From Pycnopodia helianthoides (lineage: Eukaryota > Echinodermata > Asteroidea > Forcipulatida > Asteriidae): DNA of 64,000 nucleotides. The stretch spans positions 14,290,332-14,354,331 of the forward strand of contig CM063257.1 of NCBI GenBank assembly GCA_032158295.1, written 5' to 3'. A model generated the notes under the pieces. It searched no databases. It was not told the DNA's origin and saw only the letters and a list, made by a program, of their open reading frames with translations. The translations under genes were made by a program, and so were the position numbers. Shown here piece after piece: positions 43,108-53,744 of this stretch (its first letter is position 1; each line of letters starts with the position of its first letter).

Positions 43108-46100
43108 TCAAATACATCCGCAGTTTCTCGGCACGCCTTTGAGGTTCTCGCGAAGATGTTCCAGGATGGATTGAGTCCTTTCGCTGACGAGAATCGAGAT
43201 CTGTTGTCCGTGATCGGACAAGCACATGTCACACATAGCGTTTCTCTCTCCGTCATTCGTGCATTTGACGTCCACTAAGCTTGGACTAGGCTCTTGTTGC
43301 TCCCGCTGCGGCCAGAGCATTGTGGGCAACATTTCGCCCGCTTGCTCACTGACCACATCGCTGACAGCCGTGAACGTGCGGCCGAGGATGCCACTAATGT
43401 CCACCTCGGCGAACACCGCGGCGAAAACTTCCCTGGCCTTGCCGTCGGCATCGCGGTTTTCCATTTCGTATTTCGCGGTCAACTCCGAGACCATGGTGTT
43501 AATGATAGTGTAGACGTATTTATCGGTCAGTGTCGGTTGGAAAGATTTGGACTCGAAAGGAGCGAGGAGCCGCAGGAGGGAGCTGTCAACAGCAGGGACG
43601 GAAGCTGAGTAGCTTGTGTTCATATAACTCAGGGTGCTTTCAGATGGGAAAAACAGTATGCCGGGAAGGCTCAAATTCGCCAGGAGACCCTGAGGGCGTC
43701 TGTGCGTCATACTCATTAGGCGTTGTAAGGTGTCCGTCTCGGGGTACCCGGTGTAAGCGCCAGAGTATGGATACCCGTCCACGGGGCGGTCAGCCGTCTT
43801 GTTCCTCGCCTCCTGAGCAGGTTTGAGCACGGCCCACAACTCTCTGAATGAGTGCATGATCTCGTCACCGACGCCCGCGGCAGCCATGATTTTGAGGACG
43901 TCCTCAGACTGGAACATGAGGGTTGTGGTAAGGAGTGAACTGATCGGAATTTTTGTACTTCTGGACAACTGGCGACGAAGCTGTTGGGACCTCCCGGGAA
44001 AGGGCGTCGTGAAGTTTGCAACCAGCCAGTGTACGGCGTCGTCCAGCATGGCTTCTCCCGGAATCTCGACCAACCAAGTCGTTGAAGCTGTTAAACCCAC
44101 GCAGCGATAGGGGTCGATTTCATGGCCGAGCTCCTCCTCTGAAGGCATAGGCATACGGGTGGCCTCTTCATCGTGGTCAGCATGCCCATATGAATCTGAA
44201 TACATATCTACCTTTTCTTTCAGATCAGTTGCGAGTTCCATCATCCTGAGGTGGTAATCCCCGATCAGTTTATCAATTTGATCAAAATATGCAGTGAATT
44301 GCCGACCAACCAATACTTCAGGGTTGGCACAAATTCCGCACGAGAAATAATAGACTTGTGACACACCTGTACCCACTGTGCACTCAGGGACACTAAAGGG
44401 TCTCCCGTAGGCGGGGAACTCGACTCCCTTCAATCCCGAAATGACGTCATTAAGACCGCCCTCTATTTTCTCTAGGAAGCCTCTGAGCTCTTGCCAGATG
44501 TCAGCATCTCCGCGCATGTGAGTGAGACCCAGAGTCATTGTGTAGAGGCTCTCTAGCCGGTGGAGTGCCCCCTCGGTAAACAGCTCCAACGGTGACGGTT
44601 CAACGATGAGTGTGCTTGGCTTTCGTTGTGCGTAGAGCGTCACGGGTCCTTCGTAGTGGAGCAGCACTGCAGCCAGTGCCACCTTGTCGAAGTTTGTAAG
44701 CAGCGCCGCTTCGTCAATGTTGCTACTGTCGTCCGTCATGTAGGGTGGCCGTTGCAACGGATTGACGACTTGGGTGATTCGGGTCTTCTGTTTAGCGAGG
44801 AATGTGTGGAATTGGGCGGTTTGTTTGAGAATACGACTGTAGGCTTCGTGGAAAACCAACCCACGTGTGGACTGCTGGGCGATATCGTGAAGTAATACTT
44901 GGGGCGTATGGGTTTTGTCATTCTGCAGGACAGCTTGCTTAACCCTACCAGTCCAGTTTAGATGAGCTGTTAGATTCTCCAAGTTCATCTTCAACTCGGC
45001 AGGAAAGATCGCCATCAAATCGAGTTCACCGGTTTCCTTGAAGATTTTAACGTCACGGCACAACGAAGAAGAGTCGGTATAGATGTTTGTCATGTGTACC
45101 GGATCGACGAAGTGAGTCTCGTCAGTATCGACTCCCGTTCCATCGCCGGTATGAGTCCCATCGCCTCCAGTATCGATTCCCGTACCGTCGCCCTTGTGAT
45201 TTCCATCGCCAGTATCGACTCCCGTTTCCTCACCAGTATCGGCGTCACCTCTGTCGGTTGGTGCAACATCGGGACCGCCGATTACGCTGGGGTCAGACGT
45301 CATGCGCTCTATGAACATGAACACCGTTTCGTTAAAGAGTTGCACTTTCTGGTCGAGCGAGTTGTGGTATTGTGTGACAGCTTGGTCGATGATTCCAATC
45401 GACTGGCTATGCAACCATAGTAGCGTTTGAGGTACGCTGCATATGCTACAATAGAGTAAACCACCCAATTCCCTGCACTCATTCGGCACATCAAATGGGC
45501 TTCCAAAGCTAAAGGACTGTGTATTCTCCGTTAAAAATGCAACCGAAAGTGATTCAAAGAAGATGTTTACATTGGAATCTACTGCCTCGAGAAATTCTTC
45601 AAAAATAGGATAGGCGTCTGAAGAGAGTGTTGCTGCTGTTGACTGCAGATTCGTGTCTGATAAAAAGCCATCTTTAACCAGACGAAACACCTGTTTTGTG
45701 AAGGTTTCCAGAGGCTGTTCACGGTCGTCGAGCGTGGATTCATCGTCACTGTAAAGAACCAACGCAGCTAGGGCCGCCGTCTTGAAGTTTGCCATGGCAT
45801 TTGCGGCCATTTTACGCTGTGAGTTGTACTGGTACACAAACTCCATACCCAACGTTCTGTTTAGCTTTGCCTGAAGACCAGCAGCGAAACTCAGGGCCTT
45901 GATGGTTTGGTCCAGACACCGATCCAGTGCTTCGAACCTTAACAATGCTTCGACTGATTTCTTTGCAATAGCTTTGAGTGACTCTCTGATGAGCGGCTGG
46001 TCGGAGAGCTGCAGGAGCGCGGTGTCCCCGTTGAGAGTGCCATCAAGCTGCTCCAGGGCGAGCCTCAACTCTTCAGGGTTAAGACGAGACAGATACGGCC

Positions 46101-47274
46101 TGTGCGTCGTCTGGTTGAACACCAACGAGCGGCAGGACTCGTCCTCAGTCAGGGTTGACATTGCCGGTGGAACGGGTAGGACGCTCTTCGTCATAATATC
46201 GTGTTGGCTATCCGTAGTGTCGTCTGTCTCCCTGCGCGTCCAGGTTGCCGTGCCGTCGGTCTCGCCGCCCGTCCCGGTCGCCGCGCCGTCGGCACCGCCA
46301 CCGAATGAGCCGCCCGGTGTTTTGGTGATCGCTTCATCATCGCGATTTGGCGCACGGCTTGTAGTCTTCTGAGGGTCTGATGCTGCTATGAGATTCTGAA
46401 GTTGGTTGCTGAGTCCCATCATACCGCGGTGGAAATTGACAACGTGAGATTTTATGGACTTTTCATAGATTCTGAAAAACACATTGCCTTCGCAGATCAA
46501 ACCCGATGTATTCGTTAAAATTAAAATCATTTCGTACCCAGCTTGTGCCGTCACATTTTCGAATGCCGGGTGGATCACCTCATTGAATAAATCAATAGGA
46601 TTGGTGATAATCAGTTCATCTAAAATTGAGTTACCCGCATCGTCTAGAAGCTGTAAATTCTCGCCCTCAAACTTGACACGAGTAATCTTATTTGCGAAGA
46701 GAGTGAACACCTTCATCAGATACCCATCGAAGAGTTTGTCCCTGTCCGCCGTGGAAAATCCCTTTGTCTTCATGCCGTGTGCCTGGAGTAAGGCTAGGCT
46801 TGGATGCAGCAGCATGCCGTACATACCAAGTTTCTTGAACTGTGTTGTCAACTGGGAGTTTTCTTGGTCGTGCATGGTCTGGGAGGGTTCTTCTTTGCCG
46901 AGGAAATCCTTAACGAGCCAGAGTATTGACTCAAGTTGTTCGAACAGGCGTTCGTAAACGGCCACTTTCATCAGATCGGACCCCGACACGTTCACGGCTT
47001 TCGATATGCTGTCTGCCCAACTCGGGACCCCTCGATCACCCGAAGAGACACGCCTTTCCCATTGCCCGTATGACGTAGAAAAGCTCTCAGTGTCTTCTTC
47101 CGGGAACCGGGCGGCCTCAATTTCCCCAATGACGCCACCCTCCTCCGACTCCACAGGGTAGCAGTAGTTATCGCTGACGGGCAGCACAGGGCGCACGGCC
47201 GTGTGTGCAGCCATCACTGAACGGCAGACAACCAGGGAACAAACGGCCACAAGCCAACCCCGTAGGCAAGCCAT
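43108..47274 (-). CDS. Secreted glycoprotein with four divergent ~270-residue repeats, family not recognised
   Basis: A single uninterrupted frame of 1388 codons starts at ATG 47274 (context ACAACCATGG, a strong Kozak match). The frame is open 28 codons further up but has no ATG there. Residues 1-22 form a signal peptide (WLVAVCSLVVC). Four repeats follow, at about 36-300, 380-660, 738-1027 and 1057-1388. Repeats two to four share Cys at 381/739/1058, then 600/965/1338, then C-x-x-C at 609-612, 979-982 and 1348-1351. They also share G-x-PF-x-VP before the third cysteine group and a helical tail of the form Y-H-x-x-M/L. Repeat one keeps only C38 and C261. Linkers are Gly/Thr/Asp-rich (VDTGDG-type). 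About a dozen N-x-S/T sites support secretion. No transmembrane helix is seen. The C-terminal end is suspect (see the donor entry). Function is unknown. Confidence 0.85.
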   Translation of the reverse strand: MACLRGWLVAVCSLVVCRSVMAAHTAVRPVLPVSDNYCYPVESEEGGVIGEIEAARFPEEDTESFSTSYGQWERRVSSGDRGVPSWADSISKAVNVSGSDLMKVAVYERLFEQLESILWLVKDFLGKEEPSQTMHDQENSQLTTQFKKLGMYGMLLHPSLALLQAHGMKTKGFSTADRDKLFDGYLMKVFTLFANKITRVKFEGENLQLLDDAGNSILDELIITNPIDLFNEVIHPAFENVTAQAGYEMILILTNTSGLICEGNVFFRIYEKSIKSHVVNFHRGMMGLSNQLQNLIAASDPQKTTSRAPNRDDEAITKTPGGSFGGGADGAATGTGGETDGTATWTRRETDDTTDSQHDIMTKSVLPVPPAMSTLTEDESCRSLVFNQTTHRPYLSRLNPEELRLALEQLDGTLNGDTALLQLSDQPLIRESLKAIAKKSVEALLRFEALDRCLDQTIKALSFAAGLQAKLNRTLGMEFVYQYNSQRKMAANAMANFKTAALAALVLYSDDESTLDDREQPLETFTKQVFRLVKDGFLSDTNLQSTAATLSSDAYPIFEEFLEAVDSNVNIFFESLSVAFLTENTQSFSFGSPFDVPNECRELGGLLYCSICSVPQTLLWLHSQSIGIIDQAVTQYHNSLDQKVQLFNETVFMFIERMTSDPSVIGGPDVAPTDRGDADTGEETGVDTGDGNHKGDGTGIDTGGDGTHTGDGTGVDTDETHFVDPVHMTNIYTDSSSLCRDVKIFKETGELDLMAIFPAELKMNLENLTAHLNWTGRVKQAVLQNDKTHTPQVLLHDIAQQSTRGLVFHEAYSRILKQTAQFHTFLAKQKTRITQVVNPLQRPPYMTDDSSNIDEAALLTNFDKVALAAVLLHYEGPVTLYAQRKPSTLIVEPSPLELFTEGALHRLESLYTMTLGLTHMRGDADIWQELRGFLEKIEGGLNDVISGLKGVEFPAYGRPFSVPECTVGTGVSQVYYFSCGICANPEVLVGRQFTAYFDQIDKLIGDYHLRMMELATDLKEKVDMYSDSYGHADHDEEATRMPMPSEEELGHEIDPYRCVGLTASTTWLVEIPGEAMLDDAVHWLVANFTTPFPGRSQQLRRQLSRSTKIPISSLLTTTLMFQSEDVLKIMAAAGVGDEIMHSFRELWAVLKPAQEARNKTADRPVDGYPYSGAYTGYPETDTLQRLMSMTHRRPQGLLANLSLPGILFFPSESTLSYMNTSYSASVPAVDSSLLRLLAPFESKSFQPTLTDKYVYTIINTMVSELTAKYEMENRDADGKAREVFAAVFAEVDISGILGRTFTAVSDVVSEQAGEMLPTMLWPQREQQEPSPSLVDVKCTNDGERNAMCDMCLSDHGQQISILVSERTQSILEHLRENLKGVPRNCGCI

Positions 47275-47394
47275 GGTTGTCGGAACACCGAAACCTGGCC
47301 CCCCAAAAACAAACCAAATCGTCAAACCACCAACAAATGAGTGAACTATTGCAGCCAACCAAAAGAGTCCAAGGGTGTTGCAACAACTTTAAAA

Positions 47395-47402
47395 CTTATA
47401 AT
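47395..47402 (-). promoter_or_regulatory. TATA-like box of the four-repeat protein gene
   Basis: ATTATAAG on the minus strand, about 120 bp above the start codon. A start site near 47370 would give a leader of roughly 95 nt. Confidence 0.4.
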
Positions 47403-48072
47403 GGTAACAGACCTATGCCAAGCAAATCACGCCAGTTACTTTAATTGTTTACATTTTTTTTTTGTAACAGTTAGATTTTGATAAGCCTACCTGATCACAG
47501 GAACAACTCCGTAGTTGCCGGGCTCCTCGCCACACCAACTCTCCTCAACCCTTCCTTCCGATAAATAATGAGTGTAGTTTGGAACAGCGAGTCGAGTAAA
47601 AAATAAACAATTGCACACAGAATACAACTCTGCCTTTAAAATTCCCTTCGGAACACACGGATTCGTTTCTGGTCGCAAGCGCCACGTGGTAATTTGGCGG
47701 CACGTTCAAGTTCGACTGAACCTCGACACGACTGGCCGCACAGCCCTATGGTGGTTGCGGTCGTGGCTGATGATGACACGCCCACAGTCACAGCCGACCA
47801 ATCGGAAGCGTCCATTCTCAGCGGAGCGCCAAGAGTGCCGCTACCAATCACAGTTTAGATTCCACGCGCTGAAACCTCTAGCCGGCTGAGTGGGGGGTTT
47901 TTACCTGTAAAAAGGAACTGTTATACAGATGCGCACTAAAACGTGCAATTAAAAATACCGACCGTAGTGCATGGCCGGGCACCGAGAATCGTTTAATATA
48001 AAACTAATTAAGTATTTACGTACACGAGATGATTATCTTGGCAACAAAAAACAACCATACATTACCTGATCT
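47403..48072. other. Upstream region of the four-repeat protein gene
   Basis: The stretch 47660-47890 has moderate CpG content and three CCAAT-type words (near 47797 and 47846). No exon or complete repeat is seen; regulatory function is a guess. Confidence 0.35.
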
Positions 48073-48465
48073 TTAAAGGAACATTACAGAATTGGATTTC
48101 GCTAACATAACAGTTGCTTGCAGTGTAAACACTTTATGTAATCCACAATATACATAAACTGACAAACCTGTAAAAGTTTGAGATCGATCGGCCATCTGGG
48201 TCACGAGAAAATAGTGAAAAACCGATTACTCATTTGCATGAAATCATATAGATTCAACAATGAATAAAACGCTCACTGAGCGATAAACTCCAATCAGAAA
48301 ACTAGTTTATTCATTTCTCATCAAATATGGCATTTCAGACAGAAATATTTCAAGGGATGTTTTCTACTTTCATCATCATTAGACCGTGTAAGTTTTATGT
48401 AAATCTGTGATCAAAAAGTATATTTTACAAGTTTTTTTCTTACCAATTCTGTAATGTTCCTTTAA
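48073..48465 (+). mobile_element. F1 MITE, full length (reference copy)
   Basis: About 393 bp from TTAAAGGAACATTACAG to GTAATGTTCCTTTAA, with the palindromic core CGCTCACTGAGCG near the middle. It is one of at least twelve copies here. Confidence 0.85.
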
Positions 48466-48735
48466 AAAAACAAAACATTTACTATAGAAGAGTAACAGAG
48501 CAACTTCCCATAAACAGCACGTGGAGGAAGGTGATGGAATTGGCTTTTGATGATTTGTGCACGTATAAAATTTGGCACACAGTCAGAATATGGCAGGAGA
48601 AAGATAATTTGTGGCTAAGGTCGATCTCAGATCTATCCTTTGAAAACAAACACACGTAGAATAGCAAGCAATGGCAGCCACTTTGACAATTTTGAAAACT
48701 GCTGGTTATTCGACCTATACATTTTTGTATTTTGT

Positions 48736-49130
48736 TTTAAAGGAAAGGTACACGTTTGGTAATCACTCTTGAAATGAATGGCAATAAAAACTGACTTGGT
48801 TAGAAGTACAGCAGCTTTTGATATAGTATCAAGCATTTTGAGAAACATTTTACTTCGGAGTGATGTGATTATGGAAAAATATATCAGATTTTATCAGACA
48901 AAAATTTGAATCTGAGAAGCGTTTCTGTCAGAAGCGTTTCTAATTCTCAGATTGTGTATTCCAATTGCGGATTGTTCTTCCTGCGTGGACATAACCGCTC
49001 CGGATTTTCGGCAATATCGCAAAAACGCTACCACCTTTTGAAATGATGTTTTCACAGGTTAGTTTTATTGTAGATTATCTACATTGATATAGGATTAAAA
49101 CAATCGAACGGTTCAAAATACATTTAAGGA
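48736..49130. mobile_element. F2 MITE
   Basis: It starts TTTAAAGGAAAGGTACACG; the right end is diverged (CAAAATACATTTAAGG). Confidence 0.7.
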
Positions 49131-49356
49131 CAGCCCTACAGACAAATGTTTTTCGCGTGACATTATATCTGGCCGTGTGCCACATTCTACGCCTAGCATC
49201 ACCAAAGGCCCAATTCCCCCCAAATAACTCCGCTATCTGCTCCATCAAAACACAGCCACCTACCTGTAAAATTTATACCTTGTTGACTTTTCCGTTAATT
49301 CGGTTGGGATTGATTGTTTTTTACATTGCTCATGATGGTCTTTCTCTGTTGATTTT

Positions 49357-49750
49357 TGAAGGAACATTTACAGAACTGGTTTTTGCTAACAAAACAGTTG
49401 CTGGCAGTGTAAGCACTTTATGTAATCCACCATATACATAAACTGACAAACCTGTTGAAGTTTGAGATCGATCGGCCATCTGGGTCACGAGAAAATAGTG
49501 ACAAACCGATTACACATTTGCATGAAATCATATGGGTCCAACAAATGAATAAAACGCTCACTGAGCGATAAACTCCAATCGGAAAATTAGTTTATTCATT
49601 TCTCATCAAATATGACATTTCAGACAGAAATATTTCAAGGGATGTTTTCTACTATCATCATCATTAGACCGTGTAAGTTTTATGTAAATCTGTGATCAAA
49701 AAGTATATTTTACAAGTTTTTTTCTTACCAATTCTGTAATGTGCCTTTAA
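49357..49750 (+). mobile_element. F1 MITE
   Basis: Near full length, with slightly diverged ends (TGAAGGAACATTTACAG and GTAATGTGCCTTTAA). Confidence 0.8.
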
Positions 49751-50367
49751 CCAGAGACTTGAATGTTTTCCCCTTTTTACGGTGTGTTTTGTTTGTACTC
49801 ATCAATTTACAATTATTTTCATACTGTCATAAACAAGATGATACAATATACGAGGTAATAATGAACAGAATAGACTGAGGTAATATTATAGGCTTAAAAA
49901 GGCAAAGAAAGTAAACAGATATGGAGGCCGGTTTGGTTAGCCGATGCTTACGGTAACCAGACGGGATGTGAGCCGCTACCCAAACTTAAGCCGTTGTAAA
50001 ATAAACCCAGCAATTCGCTATACTTGCAGGGATCCGCCATGTGCGTGTAGAGCCTCGACTTCACGCTTCATTTGAATTGTATTGTATTGTATGGATAAAA
50101 GAGTCATTACACTACATTACCATACAGAGTTCTATGCTTCTATTCGCTGCTGTCCCCATTTCGAGGCTCTACACGCAAATGGCTGACCATGCAAAGGGCG
50201 AATACACGACACATGCAAGCACGAACAGAGGCACAGCCCTAGCCATTGGCATTAGGCTGCGGCTAGGGATATTAGTATTATCTGTCCTTCTGTTTAGGTG
50301 TACGGAGCTCTGGAAATGCCATCCAACATGTTGAGATCGTGAGGTATTTTACTGCGGGATGATGATA
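49751..50367. repeat. Intergenic with an inverted repeat
   Basis: GTGTAGAGCCTCGA (about 50046) and TCGAGGCTCTACAC (about 50161) are exact inverted copies 115 bp apart, each beside a GCCAT/ATGGC word. No coding feature is seen. Confidence 0.5.
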
Positions 50368-51318
50368 TCTAAAAGGTGATTCATACGTTTGGTAATTGAA
50401 GCCAACTGATTGTGTTAATCCTATATAAATGTACATTGTAGGTACATACAATAAAACTAACCTGTGAAAGTTTCACTCCAAAAGGTGGTCGCGTTTTTGA
50501 GATATCAACGAAAAACCGGAGCGAATATTTCCACGCAGAAAAAAATATTCCCCATAGGAACACACAGTCTGAGAACAGAAATGCTTCTCAGATTCAAATT
50601 TTGGGGAATAAAAAGTGATGTATTTTATATAACCGTAGTACTTCGAAGTTAAACGTTTCTAAAAAATTCATTATACTACCCAAAGCTGCTGTACTTCTTA
50701 CCAAGTAAGTTTATGCCATTAATCTTCAGAGTCATTACCAAACGTGTACTGTGCCTTTAAAGGCACGGGGAATAATGGGGAATATTCTTCCTGCGTGGAA
50801 ATATTCGCTCCGGTTTTTGGTGATATCTCAAAAACGCGACCACCTTTTGAAGTGAAATTTTCACAGGTTAGTTTTATTGATGTACCTACATTATAGGATT
50901 AGCACAATCAGTAGGCTCCAATTACCAAACGTGTACTGTGCCTTTAAAGGCACGGGGAATAATGGGGAATATTCTTCCTGCGTGGAAATATTCGCTCCGG
51001 TTTTTGGTGATATCTCAAAAACGCGACCACCTTTTGAAGTGAAATTTTCACAGGTTAGTTTAATTGATGTACCTACATTATAGGATTAGCACAATCAGTA
51101 GGCTCCAATTACCAAACGTGTACTGTGCCTTTAAAGGCACGGGGAATAATGGGGAATATTCTTCCTGCGTGGAAATATTCGCTCCGGTTTTTGGTGATAT
51201 CTCAAAAACGCGACCACCTTTTGAAGTGAAATTTTCACAGGTTAGTTTAATTGATGTACCTACATTATAGGATTAGCACAATCAGTAGGCTCCAATTACC
51301 AAACGTGTACTGTGCCTA
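50368..51318. repeat. F2 MITE extended by three tandem 187 bp units
   Basis: An F2 copy ends near 50760. Its right portion (AAAGGCACGGGGAATAATGG to AACGTGTACTGTGCCTTT) then follows three times with a 187 bp period and almost no divergence. Confidence 0.85.
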
Positions 51319-51610
51319 ACTGAGATGATTTATCTCGGGATGACGACATCATGAGGTAAGATGTCTTCTTCCCGATGTATTTTATCTTAAGATGACGTCT
51401 TCATGAAGATATAGACATCCTGAGATAAGTTAATCAAGGGATGATGACATCCTGAAAATGTCGAGAACACTAGACAGTTCATCTTGGGAAGACAAGATCC
51501 TACTTGCAGGATGTCATCATTCCGAGATACAATAATCTGTAAGACGACGTCTTCTTTTACAATTGGATGTCGTCATCTTACGTTTATGATGTCATCATAC
51601 TGCAATAACA
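51319..51610. repeat. GATGACATC-rich element
   Basis: Many variants of GATGACGTC/GATGATGACATC occur in both orientations with TTATCTCGGGATG-type spacers, giving multiple small inverted repeats. The family is not recognised. Confidence 0.5.
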
Positions 51611-51760
51611 TTATCTCACAATCTCAACATTATCGGATGGCACTTCCAGAGCTCTGTAGATTATTTTAATACCAACGGCCTTCCAAGTCAATACAAAAGA
51701 AGAAAAAAAAAATGGCGGCATTTCTGTTGAAAATGCATCAGTGTCAACTGTGTTTCAACA

Positions 51761-51922
51761 AGGAAGGTAGTGGTAGCACTTAAAGACTAACTAATTACAT
51801 AAAAAAAAAATGCATAAGCATTCGTAGCAACAACTGCTTCATCATATGATGATAGTTGTTGCTACGAAAGCTCTTGCATTTTTTTATGTATAGTCTTTAA
51901 GTGCTACCACTACCTTCCTTGT
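51761..51922. mobile_element. Hairpin element with ~30 bp inverted ends
   Basis: AAGGAAGGTAGTGGTAGCAC starts the left arm and its complement ends the right arm. Inner words AGCAACAACT and AGTTGTTGCT extend the stem around a TGATGATAG-containing centre. Confidence 0.75.
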
Positions 51923-52499
51923 TTTATCTATCCAGACTATTAAACACGGCTATTGTTTTAGTAATGTTTAACTGTGTTTCATTAACCTATTTTCCCCAGC
52001 ATTTACCAAATAACTACTTTCAACTTGTGTCCTTCAGTTTTCAGTGTAAAATATAATTTGCAGGGACGTTTTACTTTGTGGCATCAAAAAGCAAACATTG
52101 ACACAACTCGTCAGCTCCCACTTCCCCGCTCTCTATTTCACGAACACACTTCCGCAACTCCTTGAAATAGACTGGCTATTTTAGATTGATATCATTGTTA
52201 CCATAAACACACAACTGGAACACCGGGAACCCAACAAAGATGGCTGCGCAGTTGAAGGTTTCAACTCTGTGGAGAAAAAAACCTCACCGTGCGCTTCATA
52301 CATTGTCAAATCCAAGATGGCGAGGCCTAATAATAATATGATAATAACAATAATAGTAGCTTCAGTGTCAACTGTGTTTCATGAACCTATCTCTCCCCAG
52401 AATTTACCAAACAACTACATTGTTATTGGTAGATTGGTAGTGTGCCTGTTGTACAACAAATTTCCCCCTTGAACACATTCAAAAATCCGTCTCTAAGTA
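51923..52499. other. Intergenic with a short duplicated stretch
   Basis: The stretch from GTTTCATTAACCTATTTTCC at about 51975 resembles GTTTCATGAACCTATCTCTC at about 52376. No gene seen. Confidence 0.4.
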
Positions 52500-52930
52500 A
52501 TGATCATGGCGCTCAACTCTCCGATGGCTATACCGGTCTGCAGCCAGTAGACCGAAAACACATTTTAGTTATAGTTACTCGTTCAGTTCTTAGCAAAAAC
52601 AGGTGAAACCCTTTAAGTTCTATCCTCAGACAGGCCCGATTGACATGGCATATGACCCTTTAGGCAGTATGACCCATGGACTCCGAACCCCCAGTTATAA
52701 AACACTTTTTTATATAGGGTAGTGTACAACAATATAGGGTAGTGGACAAATATATAATAAAAAACAAAATTAGAAGCATATATATTTTTGGGCCCAACTA
52801 TCACTACAACCGTCAGGGAAGGTTATTAGCTTTGAAAAAGTAGGAAATCAATTTTGTCATTGAGGTATACACGTTTTCCCAACGTACTGCACGCTGCAGT
52901 ACCCATCGGCACTCGTGTTTTTCTAACAGT
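52500..52930. repeat. Dispersed repeat, second copy at 63130-63960
   Basis: ACCGAAAACACATTTTAG, GCCCGATTGACATGG and GGTATACACGTTTTCCCAAC occur in the same order in both places. The second copy carries an extra ~400 bp insert. Confidence 0.7.
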
Positions 52931-52954
52931 ATGATGGGGCATCGCAGGGAAACC

Positions 52955-53095
52955 ATCTCAGCTCCCTGGGGAGTACACAGCCTGTGCTGCCGAGTAAATA
53001 GCGCACTATAAAGCTACATGAATCACGAGAATCATCTCTGCCCTCACAGGTCCCTCTTTATACACAAGGGTGAAGAGAAGCAATTATAGTTAAAT
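52955..53095 (-). mobile_element. SINE fragment
   Basis: ACCATCTCAGCTCCCTGGGG through CCCTCACAGGT matches the SINE body at 1600-1720. Head and tail are missing. A short F1 end follows at 53094-53133. Confidence 0.6.
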
Positions 53096-53138
53096 GAACA
53101 TTACAGAATTGGTTTTTGCTAACAAAACAGTAGAGCTG

Positions 53139-53365
53139 CCAAAATAGTTTGGTTAGAGTCGGCGGTAAGTATGTGAATTTAAATTAAAGGTGTTATAAAG
53201 GATTGGTGGAGCTGCCAAAATAGTCGCAGATATAGATTTCATTTTCACTACCTTATGGAGACCGAGAACAACACAGAAAAGGGACAACAAAGGGTCTCCA
53301 TAGGGACATTCTAAAGACTGGGTTGCTCCACAAGCAATTTTGTGTACAAAGTCTATGGGAGATTC
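53139..53365. repeat. Dispersed repeat, uninterrupted copy
   Basis: GAGCTGCCAAAATAGT, ACTACCTTATGGAGACCGAG and GTCTATGGGAGATTC define a repeat found inverted at 55641-56335. This copy provides the empty site for the insertion in the other. Confidence 0.7.
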
Positions 53366-53744
53366 TTAAAGGAACATTACAGAATTGGTTTTGCTAACAA
53401 AATAGTTGTTGGCAGTGTAAGCACTTTGTGTATCCACCATATACATAAACTGACAAACCTGTAGAAGTTTGAGATCGATCGGCCATCTCGGTCACGAGAA
53501 AATAGTGAAAAACCAATTACACATTTGCATAAAATCATATAGATTCAACAAATGAATAAAACGCTCACTGAGCGATAAACTCCAATCGGAAAATGAGTTT
53601 ATTCATTTCTCATCAAGTATGGCATTTCAGACAGAAATATTTCAAGGGATACTTTCTACATTAGACCGTGTAAGTTTTATGTAAATCTGTGATCAAAAAG
53701 TATATTTTACAAGTTTTTTTCTTACCAATTCTGTAATGTTCCTA
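53366..53744 (+). mobile_element. F1 MITE
   Basis: Full length with a small deletion near 53660 (one CATCAT block lost) and a diverged right end. Confidence 0.8.

Noticed and set aside
42799..43278. Plus-strand open frame of 159 codons
   Set aside because: Half lies in a dispersed repeat and half is antisense to the end of the four-repeat protein.
47275..47358. Extension of the four-repeat protein start by 28 residues
   Set aside because: The frame is open but has no ATG upstream. ATG 47274 has a strong Kozak context and gives a proper signal peptide.
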